From NCBI RefSeq assembly GCF_021462225.1, contig NC_061795.1, positions 47,270,880 through 47,334,879 on the forward strand: DNA of 64,000 bases, given 5' to 3'. The translations under genes and the position numbers were made by a program. Position 1 is the stretch's first letter. The number at the start of each line of letters is the position of its first letter. The notes beneath the pieces were generated by a model that was given only the letters and a program-made list of their open reading frames with translations, did no database searches and had not been told where the DNA came from. Origin of the DNA: Girardinichthys multiradiatus. Lineage: Eukaryota > Chordata > Actinopteri > Cyprinodontiformes > Goodeidae. Of this stretch, positions 22,801-34,800 are shown one piece after another.

Positions 22801-25800
22801 GAAGTCTGTGGGAAGGAAAAAGTGTGGCAGAAAACGCTGCACAACGAGAAGAGGTGACCGGACCCTGAGGAAGATTGTGGAGAAGGGCCGATTCCAGACC
22901 TTGGGGGACCTGTGGAAGCAGTGGACTGAGTCTGGAGTAGAAACATCCAGAGCCACCGTGCACAGGCGTGTGCAGGAAATGGGCTACAGGTGCCGCATTT
23001 CCCTGGTCAAGCCACTTTTGAACCAGAAACAGCAGCAGAAGCGCCTGACCTGGGCTACAGAGAAGCAGCACTGGACTGTTGCTCAGTGGTCCAAAGTACT
23101 TTTTTCGGATGAAAGCAAATTCTGCATGTCATTCGGAAATCAAGGTGCCAGTGTCTGGAGGAAGACTGGGGAGAAGGAAATGCCAAAATGCCAGAAGTCC
23201 AGTGTCAAGTACCCACAGTCAGTGATGGTCTGGGGTGCCGTGTCAGCTGCTGGTGTTGGTCCACTGTGTTTTATCAAGGGCAGGGTCAATGCAGCTAGCT
23301 ATCAGGAGATTTTGGAGCACTTCATGCTTCCATCTGCTGAAAAGCTTTATGGAGATGAACATTTCATTTTTCAGCACGACCTGGCACCTGCTCACAGTGC
23401 CAAAACCACTGGTAAATGGTTTACTGACCATGGTATCACTGTGCTCAATTGGCCTGCCAACTCTCCTGACCTGAACCCCATAGAGAATCTGTGGGATATT
23501 GTGAAGAGAACGTTGAGAGACTCAAGATCCAACACTCTGGATGAGCTAAAGGCCGCTATCGAAGCATCCTGGGCCTCCATAAGACCTCAGCAGTGCCACA
23601 GGCTGATTGCCTCCATGTCACGCCGCATTGAAGCAGTCATTTCTGCAAAAGGTTTCCCGACCAAGTATTGAGTGCATAACTGTACATGATTATTTGAAGG
23701 TTGACGTTTATTGTATTAAAAACACTTTTCTTTTATTGGTCGGATGAAATATGCTAATTTTGTGAGATAGGAATTTTGGGTTTTCATGAGCTGTATGCCA
23801 AAATCATCCATATTAAGACAATAAAAGACCTGAAATATTTCAGTTAGTGTGCAATGAATCTAAAATATATGAATGTTAAATTTTCATCATGACATTATGG
23901 AAAATAATGAACTTTATCACAATATGCTAATATTTTGAGAAGGACCTGTATGCCCATCTCTACGCTCATGTCTTCCTAGGTGGCCAAGGAGAGCGCCCTG
24001 CAGTTCTGTCCCAGTGCAAATATCACAGCCTACCATGACAGCATCATGAAGTGAGTTTTCCTTTTTTAAATAAAAATCTGAAGAAATTCTCATCAATAAG
24101 CCGTATTACATACCTGATGATGCATGTTTCTGATGAGTTTTGTTTTTATTCTTTCTTTTTCAACAGTCCTGATTACAATGTGGAATTCTTTAGACAGTTC
24201 ATGCTAGTGATGAATGCTCTGGATAACAGAGGTAACCTAATATGAGATTATTTTGTAATTATCTTTCCCTGTAAACTGGATTCAGATGATTGAAATAAAA
24301 GTGTTCCTCCATAGCTGCCCGTAACCATGTTAACAGGATGTGCCTGGCAGCTGATATTCCTCTGGTAGAGAGCGGCACCGCAGGGTACCTTGGACAGGTC
24401 ACCGTCATCAAAAAGGTAAACGTGGACACATTTTATTGCAACGAAAACAGAAGGTCTTCATGCAATTTTAATTTCTCATTCTCTTTATTAACACCAGGGA
24501 ATGACAGAGTGCTATGAGTGCCAACCAAAGCCAGCCCAGAAGACCTTCCCAGGATGCACCATCAGAAACACACCATCGGAGCCCATTCACTGCATCGTCT
24601 GGGCGAAATATCTCTTCAAGTAAGACTCACATTTTATTAAGAATGACCCATTTACACCTGTTGTTATAAACCCATCTGCATCCCTGTTTTCCATCTAGTT
24701 TGGAAATGAATTTGGATTTATAAAGTTTCTCAAACTATCCTGTTTCTGTATAGACATAATTTTAACACCCTTATTAAAAACCAGAGAGTGCTGTTTGTTG
24801 GTTGTGATTTTAGTGTTTGGTTTCTAGCCAGCTGTTTGGAGAAGAAGATGCAGATCAAGAAGTCTCACCAGACACTGCTGACCCAGAGGCTGCATGTGAG
24901 TCGGAGCTCAGAATCCGCCTTTTTTTGTCTTGTTCTCTTTAACCGTTCAGTGTTTTAAATATTGATGATCAGGAAGCGGCTAGACGGTTCTCCGTCAATC
25001 CTGAACTGAGAAAACTGTTTCTTTGTGAACAGGGAATCCCGAAGAGACAGCAGCTCGTGCCACGGCCTCGGAGAAGGATGGCGACATCAGGCGCGTTTCC
25101 ACCAAGGAATGGGCCCGATCCACCGGATATGACCCGATCAAACTCTTCAACAAGGTAACAGACGCACTGTTCTGCTGTGCTGCATTGTTTCTTGGCATGG
25201 TGAGTTCATTGCATCCACTGCTGAAATGTTAGCAGATCTGAACCCAGCAATTTGATGCTGAAGCATGTATGTCAGCTTTATTTATCATTGCTGTGTTGGA
25301 GTCAGAGGTTTATGAAGGAGTATTAGGGCCACTTGGTGGAGTTTTTTTTACTATTACAGAATTAAGTTGAAATGTCAAAAATAAATCCAAAATGTTGAGA
25401 ATAAAGTTGATATTTTGCAGAAAATACGGAATGCTAAAAGTGCTGCGTTCTTTTCAGACAGGTTGAATATATGTTGCATGTGTTTCCACAGAACGTTTAT
25501 ATGGTAAAATAAATTCTTTATTAAATCTTATTTAAGTAAAGTTTTAAGCTCAAGACCCCTCATGTACGAAAGAGTTTGCAGCTTTCTTTACTAAAAGTTT
25601 GCAGTATGGAGAAATTGTGAAACTTGCGGCGCACAAGAAGTCAGATGCACGAACCCGTGCGTAGACATGTCACCGCACACGTAGTCTTCATACATCCCAG
25701 TTAGCTGTGACTTGGGTGCAGCTGCACGCGGCGCTTAAGCCGCCCAGTCCCTGCCCATAAAAACAAACTCAAATTGTTATAAATATCTGGAAGGCACCAA

Positions 25801-28800
25801 CCACGTGTCCAAATAACCATGGCAACGGAAGCGGTCAGTAAGGCAAGAAAGAAGAGATTCGCTGATAATAAAATACCGATTGCAGTGTCCGAGGTGGAGG
25901 CAGGAGGTTAAATGTTTTTAACACGGTAGGAGCTGAATTACGATCCTTGGCCGAAATAAAAATTATTTAGCCATTTGTGTCAAATCCGAACGGCGATATC
26001 TACAGTGGGGAGAACAAGTATTTGATACACTTTGCAGGATTTCCCACTTGCAAAACATGTGGACGTCTTTCATTTTGTCATAGGTACTCTTCAACTGTGA
26101 TTGACAGAATCTAACAAAAATCTGGAAAATTGTGTGATTTTTTTTTTTTTTTTTTTTTAATAAATTTGCATTTTATTGCATAAGTATTAAATGCGTCAGA
26201 AAAACAAAACTTCATGTTTGGTACAGAAATCTTTGTTTGCAATTCCAGATATCAGGTTTACACACACTGCAGGAGGGATTTTGGGCCACTCCGCCATACA
26301 GATCTTCTCCGGGTCCTTCAAGTTTCAGGGCTGTCGCTGGGCAGAACGGACTTTCAGCTCCCTCCAAAGGTTTGGGTTCAGGTCTGGAGACTGGCTAGGC
26401 CACTCCAGGAGCTTGAGATGCTTCTTAGGGAGCCACTCCTTAGTTGGTCTGGATGTGTGCTTTGGGTCGTTGTCATGCTGGAAGACCCAGCTACGACCCA
26501 TCTTCAATGCCCTTACTGGGGGAAGGAGGTTGTTGGCTAGATCTCCTGATACATGGTCCCATCCATCCTTCTTTCAATATGGTGCAGTCGTCCTGTCCTC
26601 TTTGCAGAAAAGCATCTCCATAGAATGATGTTTCCACCTCCGTGCTTCACGGTAGGTATGGTGTTCTTTGGGTTGTACTCATCCTCCTTCTTCCTCCAAA
26701 CACGCCGAGTGGAGTTTAGACCAAAAAGCTCTATTTTTGTCTCATCAGACCACGTGACCTTCTCCCATTCCTCCTCTGGATCATCCAGATGGTCATTGGC
26801 AAACTTCAGATGGGCCTGGACATGCACTGGCTTCAGCAGGAGGACCTTGTGCGTGCTGCAGGATTTTAATCCATGGCGGCGTAGTGTGTTACTAATGGTC
26901 TTCTTGGAGACTGTGGTCCCAGCTCTCTTCAGGTCATTGACTAGGTCCTGCTGTGTAGTTCTGGGCTGATCCCTCACCTTCCTCATGATTACTGATGCCC
27001 CATGAGGTGAAATCTTGCATGAAGCTCCAGATCAAGGGAGACTGACCGTCATCTTGAACTTCTTCCGTTTTCTTCTAATTGCTCGAACAGTTACTGTCTT
27101 CTCACCGAGCTGCTTGGCTATTTTCCTGTAGCCCATCCCAGCCTTGTGCAGGTCTACTATTTTATCCCTGATGTCCTCACACAGCTCTCTGGTCTTGGCC
27201 ACTGTGGAGAGGTTGGAGTTTGTTTGATTGAGTGTGTGGACAGGTGTCTTTTATACAGATAACGAGTTCAAACAGGTGCAGTTAATACAGGTAATGAGTG
27301 GAGAACAGGAGGGCTTCTTGGAGAAGAACTAGCAGGCCTGTGAGAGCCAGGATTCTTACTGGTTGTTGGGTGATCAAATACTTAGATCATGCAATAAAAT
27401 AATAATTATAGCAGTATGAGTGCAGTCCATAGCTCTTAATACATGTAGAAACCAGCACCCTGCTGCAAATTGCATTATGATGTTTACCTTAATATGTGTG
27501 AACAATGTATGAATGAGGCCGGCCCACACGGCCGGCATGGCCCGGTTCAGGGTGATTGTTAAATACCCGACCTGAGAGTCAGCTCCCTCTGAAAAGCTCT
27601 GGTTGAAAGGACCTCAGCGTAGTGAGAACTTGAACTGGTACCAGGGACACTCAGTTCCTTCTGGGTTCCCTCTGTAACGCTGGGCAGTCTAAACCAGCTA
27701 ATAAGCCATGCATCATCATGTACCAGCAGGTCAGTATAATCTCTGAAAACAACTTTCATCTGGGATTTCCTCCAGCTGTTAAAAGCTGCCATTTTTTTAC
27801 GCAGCTATTTATGAACATGTGTGATTGTCTACAGCTTGTCCACTGTAGGAATCATCAAACCTGACTTGTTTAGAGTTAATCTGCTGACCCGACACCGTTT
27901 TCCTTAGATGATTCACATGCATTTTATGCTCCTCATCGCTCAGATCGATGCGCATTTTCATCTACAGGTGACAAAAACAGAGGAAGATTCACAGTTTATG
28001 TCCAACTGAGGTTGTTTCCATCTTTTTTAGGTGTTATTTAATGAGGCTAAATGTGTTTCAGTATAATCATACAGGTTCAAATCATAAAAGAGTGAAACTG
28101 AAAAAAACGTCGGGTTTGATGCTCCATGAATTAAATTAATCTGAATGGAGTCATATTTCAGTGGATTTAGGGAAGTTTCTGTAGTTTGTTATTGTCGATT
28201 GAAACAGTTTGCGTGGATTACGGGAAACTTTCACACAACGTACTTTTGTACTGAGTTGTGGGTAATACAATGCGCCGCAAGGTGTTTGTGTTACATGAGG
28301 CCCCAGAACTTTGCTCTGGTGTCATTTTTGTCTTAATTGTTGATCTACTTTTTCCACTTTTTTTCTCATAATTTTCTGTTTAATGTTAAATTAGTGAAGC
28401 AAGAATAAAAACTTCCTCTATTTCTTTTTTCTCCAAGTGACCCTAAAACTCCGTCGTAGAGCTTTAATGATGATAGTTTTGGTTTTATTTGGGATCACAG
28501 TTCAATAAAATGTCCCGTTAGGAAGAGGATGTGCAGATTTCCCCCTTGTAAGGACACCAAATCGGCCCTGAAACCTCAGAGGATTTGTGATTCTGAGGTT
28601 TATTGCTTTGACTGGAACTTGCAGACTGATGAATGACTTTAATTATCTTTAGTTCATAAATATATCTGACATCACTATAAAGGAGGGAAGAGCTGACGGG
28701 GAACGTTTGTTTGGTAAAACTGACAGATATGGTTTCTGTAGCTCCAGATATCTTGATTAAAGAGACTTCTAATCAAACTGCCTGCAGAAACAGAACCTCG

Positions 28801-31800
28801 TTTTTCGTCTCTAGGAGGATTATACGTATTCACCGATAGTTTACCAGAAGCGTGGAGACTTTAAGGTCACTGAAATCTGTGTTGCTTTCGAATGTTATCA
28901 GCTCTGAACTGCAGTAACATCTCCGCTGTGATTGGCTCTTCTCCAAAGCTCTTCAAAGATGACATCATGTACCTCCTGACCATGGACAAGCTGTGGAAAA
29001 AGAGGAAAGCTCCCACTCCTTTGGACTGGCAGCAGCTGGAGAACAGTGGTATGTTCTCATAGTTCTTGTTCCTGAGAATTAAGAAAAATTACTTTCCTGG
29101 CTTTAGGTTGAAGCACATTTATGGTTTTATTAGGTTAAAAGTTACTTGGGTCAAAAGTCAGCATTTAAAGATTTTACCATATACAGGTCCTTCTCAAAAT
29201 ATTAGCATATTGTGATAAAGTTCATTATTTTCCATAATGTCATGATGAAAATTTAACATTCATATATTTTAGATTCATTGCACACTAACTGAAATATTTC
29301 AGGTCTTTTATTGTCTTAATACGGATGATTTTGGCATACAGCTCATGAAAACCCAAAATTCCTATCTCACAAAATTAGCATATTTCATCCGACCAATAAA
29401 AGAAAAGTGTTTTTAATACAAAAAACGTCAACCTTCAAATAATCATGTACAGTTATGCACTCAATACTTGGTCGGGAATCCTTTTGCAGAAATGTCTGCT
29501 TCAATGCGGCGTGGCATGGAGGCAATCAGCCTGTGGTACTGCTGAGGTCTTATGGAGGCCCAGGATGCTTCGATAGCGGCCTTTAGCTCATCCAGAGTGT
29601 TGGGTCTTGAGTCTCTCAACGTTCTCTTCACAATATCCCACAGATTCTCTATGGGGTTCAGGTCAGGAGAGTTGGCAGGCCAATTGAGCACAGTGATACC
29701 ATGGTCAGTAAACCATTTACCAGTGGTTTTGGCACTGTGAGCAGGTGCCAGGTCGTGCTGAAAAATGAAATCTTCATCTCCATAAAGCTTTTCAGCAGAT
29801 GGAAGCATAAAGTGCTCCAAAATCTCCTGATAGTTAGCTGCATTGACCCTGCCCTTGATAAAACACAGTGGACCAACACCAGCAGCTGACACGGCACCCC
29901 AGACCATCACTGACTGTGGGTACTTGACACTAGACTTCTGGCATTTTGGCATTTCCTTCTCCCCAGTCTTCCTCCAGACATCTGGCACCTTGATTTCCGA
30001 ATGACATGCAGAATTTGCTTTCATTCCGAAAAAAGTACTTTGGACCACTGAGCAACAGTCCAGTGCTGCTTCTCTGTAGCCCAGGTCAGGTTCTGCCGCT
30101 GTTTCTGGTTCAAAAGTGGCTTGACCTGGGGAATGCGGCACCTGTAGCCCATTTCCTGCACACGCCTGTGCACGGTGGCTCTGGATGTTTCTACTCCAGA
30201 CTCAGTCCACTGCTTCTGCAGGTCCCCCAAGGTCTGGAATCGGCCCTTCTCCACAATCTTCCTCAGGGTCCGGTCACCTCTTCTCGTTGTGCAGCGTTTT
30301 CTGCCACACTTTTTCCTTCCCACAGACTTCCCACTGAGGTGCCTTGATACAGCACTCTGGGAACAGCCTATTCGTTCAGAAATGTCTTTCTGTGTCTTAC
30401 CCTCTTGCTTGAGGGTGTCAATAGTGGCCTTCTGGACAGCAGTCAGGTCGGCAGTCTTACCCATGATTGGGGTTTTGAGTGATGAACCAGGCTGGGAGTT
30501 TTAAAGGCCTCAGGAATCTTTTGCAGGTGTTTAGAGTTAACTCGTTGATTCAGATGATTAGGTTCATAGCTCGTTTAGAGACCCTTTTAATGATATGCTA
30601 ATTTTGTGAGATAGGAATTTTGGGTTTTCATGAGCTGTATGACAAAATCATTCGTATTAAGACAATAAAAGACCTGAAATATTTCAGTTAGTGTGCAATG
30701 AATCTAAGATATATGAATGTTAAATTTTCATCATGACATTATGGAAAATAATGAACTTTATCACAATATGCTAATATTTTGAGAAGGACCTGTATTTATG
30801 AAGGAGTCAAAGTTCCTTTTGAACAAGAAGTTTGTTTCTGTCAGAAAGCCTGGTTTCTTTACCTGCACCATTTACTCACATCATTGTTGTTCTGTCATTA
30901 TCTCAGGACATGCTCAGGGGGAGAGTCCCACAACTTCCGGGTTGAAGGACCAGCAGGTTCTGGATGTTTGGGGGTACTGCCAGCTTTTCCAGCACAGCGT
31001 GGAAAGTCTGCGCTCACAGCTGCAGGAGAAGGGCGAGGGTGCCGAGCTCGTCTGGGACAAAGTAAAAACTCAAACTGTGAAGGAGGAAGCAGCATTTTTC
31101 TGTTACACTAGAGGGAAGCTACCGCTGTACAATTTCCTCCTCTTTACATACAGATCATTTGTTCTGTTTAGTTCAACTGTCAAGAATGGATAGTAGTGTT
31201 GGGTATATTGCTTAGAATTATTACAGAATATCACCTTTTAAATACTTAAACCTGAAAACTTTGTGCTGATTAAATCCTTCATTTCCCCCCTGATGTCAGG
31301 ATGACCCTCCAGCCATGGACTTTGTTACTGCAGCATCAAACCTGCGAATGAACATTTTCAGCATGAACATGAAGAGCCGCTTCGATGTAAAATGTACGTT
31401 TTTATGTCTGGCTGCAGGAAATGGCTTCTCTAGAGCTTCACAATGTATCAGGAATACACAGTCATCGCAGCATTAATGTGTACAATAATAATATGACTAA
31501 AGACTGACTTGAATGCAGTGATTGTTTGCTTATATATTCCAGTGAATACATATTTTTCCATGCCAATAAGATATTCAGCCTGTTGGATGCAGTAGATTTC
31601 CACACCTGACACAAATTAGTGTCCAAAGTGCTCAAAGTAAGAGTGCTGCAAGCACTCCTAACATACAAACAGATGAGTGGGGAAAATGTGAATTTAGAGC
31701 ATGATGATATTTACCAGTAAAAATGATTTTCTGCTTTCATGCAGCCCTAGTTCAGAGCTTCACTCAAACAGTTGATTTCTTTCAGCTATGGCAGGAAACA

Positions 31801-34800
31801 TCATCCCAGCTATCGCCACAACCAACGCTGTCATTGCAGGACTCATCGTGCTGGAAGGACTGAAGATCCTCTCTGGAGAGCTGGAATCCTGCCGCACGGT
31901 TGGTTCAGGAGGACTAAATATGATTACGTTTCAAAACTTGTGTGTAGCTTTGTTGGGAGCTCGGGATAATTTTGGGTTTCAGTCTTCTCGGTGTGTTGAG
32001 CTCAGCTAAGGGTTTCATTTTTATTTTATTCAGTTAACTGTAATTATCCTTTCTTCATTAACTACTTGTTAAAGAGAAGGTAAACTTCAATTCTTTCATA
32101 TTTCATAGCAATGTGCTAAGGACCTTCAATAATAAAATAACTACTCTGGGAGGTGCTTATGAAATCTGCAGAATTAGTTTTCTGTCATCTTCTCAAAAGA
32201 TTTCTGATCAGTCATATGGATCCAGCTAGAACATAGCCAGAAACTCTTGTTGACCAACAGGCCAGAAGACATTTATGAAAATGTTGCCCAGATTAAATCC
32301 CACTTAACCACCAGCTTCAGAGACATGAGGACGACATTAAAGTCGATGTTCTGTGAGAACTGCAGAGAAACATTTCTTTTCCATGGAAAACTTTACATTC
32401 GTTCATTTACAGACTTTACTGCTTTCATTCATTCTATTAGTTCTGTTTCTAGTATTTAAAACCCAAATCCCAGCAGTTTGTGTTGATCATATTTTCCTCA
32501 TGTTTTATCAATCTTAATGTTTGGTTTTGTTCCTCTTATAATAAATCATTTAAAAATGGTGGTAGGTTAACTCCAGCTGCTCAGAGTTCAACTCATAACA
32601 CGTCTCGTGTAGATTCTATTTGATCTTGTGTGGAAAAAACCTACTGCTTCAGAAAGATGGCGCCTTCCTTGAATGGTGTCGATAACTAGAGCGCACCTCT
32701 GCTTTCCTGACCTCTGAGCCACACAAGACAGCTGGTTGTTGTTTGGAGGAGACGTCCGGTTCCGCGCTGAGACACAACGAGAGCCGGACTGTCATTGTAA
32801 AACCCCACAAACACTTACTGTTAGTAAAATCCAGATTTGTTCATGTGCATAGCCTGTAATACAGGTCTGCAAGCTGCCCACCAAAATAAGCCATGGTTTA
32901 AAACATGGACGTTAGAGCAATGCATTATATAGAATAATCTTAATAAATCAAGAATGTGATTTTGAATTCTGTTGCTGTGTTACCACAGGCGGAGTTGTTT
33001 TCAGTTCTGTTGTGGAACATGCCGTTCTCTAATGATAAGGAGTTTAGAAACATTGGCAGGATGTCTGATGGGACTAATTTCTCTTCATGCAGGCTCTGGT
33101 TGGAGTGCAATAATTGTTGGCCAGTATAATCCAGGTGTTATGAAATGGCATTTTTGTGCTGATCTTATATTTAGCCAGTTGGACAGAGTCTCAGGGTAGC
33201 AGATGTTCACCAGACACAGATGACATTGCCTTAATTGCTGAATGTCACAGAGTGATAGAAGCACAGAGGAGAAAAAGGGGACTGAAGAAAATGGGCGTAT
33301 ATCGCAACTGATATCATCGCAATATTTTCTAATATTGTGCATCCCTGCTGGTGATCCTGTAATAACCCTGCATGCTGGAGTAGAACCAGATTCCTGTTTA
33401 GACTGCAGTGTCTTGATCATCTCTGTTTTCTGTTGGTTTACTATATTCCCTCTCATGCCCATCCTCTCCAGATCTTCCTGAATAAATGTCCGAACCTCAG
33501 AAAGAAACTGCTGGTGCCGTGTATTTTGGACAAGCCCAGTCTGAACTGCTACGTCTGCGCCAGCAAACCAGAAGTTACAGTTAAAGTCAACGTGCAAAAA
33601 ACAACGGTTCTGTCTCTGCAGGACAAGGTAAATGACTGCACCAAACCGCCATAGAGTGGGTTTTCATCGCTGTACTGGCCTGATGGCACAGAATGATGCA
33701 TCGCTGGTCTGATGCACTTGTTTTTACCCCTTGATTGGTTTTAATATTTCTGTTTAGATCCTAAAGGAACGGTTTGGCATGGTCGCTCCAGATGTTCAGA
33801 TAGAAGACGGCAAAGGAACAATACTCATTTCCTCAGAGGAAGGAGAGACGGAAGGTAGGAAGGAACTAGAATACTGTTTAATTCAACACTTTAGAGTTCT
33901 AATCAGACCCACATAAAGCCTCAGTCACAGAACTCCAGTCCACAGAACCCAAACCAGCAGCTGTCCAACTACCTGGGCCAAAAACCACAAGACCCATGGT
34001 TTAAAAAGTCTTAAGTGTTGACTGTTGTTGGGTCAGAGACTGAGGAGCAGCACTTCTCAGTCCTGCATTTATAATCTGCACATTTTCTCTTCACAGCCAA
34101 CAACAACAAATTCCTCTCTGACTTTGGGATTCGTAACGGCAGCCGTCTCCAAGCTGACGACTTCCTCCAAGACTACACGCTCCTCGTCAACGTTCTGCAC
34201 ACGTATGTTCCTCCATGCTTATAAGAGCAAGAATGTGATGCACTGCAAAATCTGACAGATCACTTTTTCTTCTTTTGAGATTTATTCTGAGTGAGCAGAA
34301 AATCTAAAATCTGGATCTTTGTTTGTTGGCAGTGAGGAGCTGGAGCGTGATGTGGAGTTTGAGGTGGTGGGGGAGGCTCCAGACAAAGCTCCTCCCCCTC
34401 AGAGCAACCAGGAGGAAGTTAACAGCATCACCAATGGCAACAAAGACTCCGCCCAGCCTTCTACGTCTTCTAAAGGTCAGCATCACCACAATCGGCCCAA
34501 TTAAATTTTAAGAGGAGGTTACACATCCTGTTAAAACTGTTTTTGCTTTACAACAATAAAATTCATGCAAAGACATCAGTTGTAGGTTTTAAAACAAAGC
34601 TGGTGATACGATGTGCATTTCCAGAAATTATTTCATTTAGACATTTTCATGTTTTAATTCATTTTTAATGCATCTTATTGATGTTAACTGATATGATCTT
34701 GGATCTTAGCTGCAGCAGAAGATGATGACATCATGATAGTCGACTCTGATGAGGAGGGGGGTGCACCGTCCAGCTCTGCAGCGGCGACGACCAGCACTAA

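Noticed and set aside
33085..33597. 170-codon minus-strand frame
   Set aside because: Overlaps uba2 exon 13 in antisense and has no recognisable domain.
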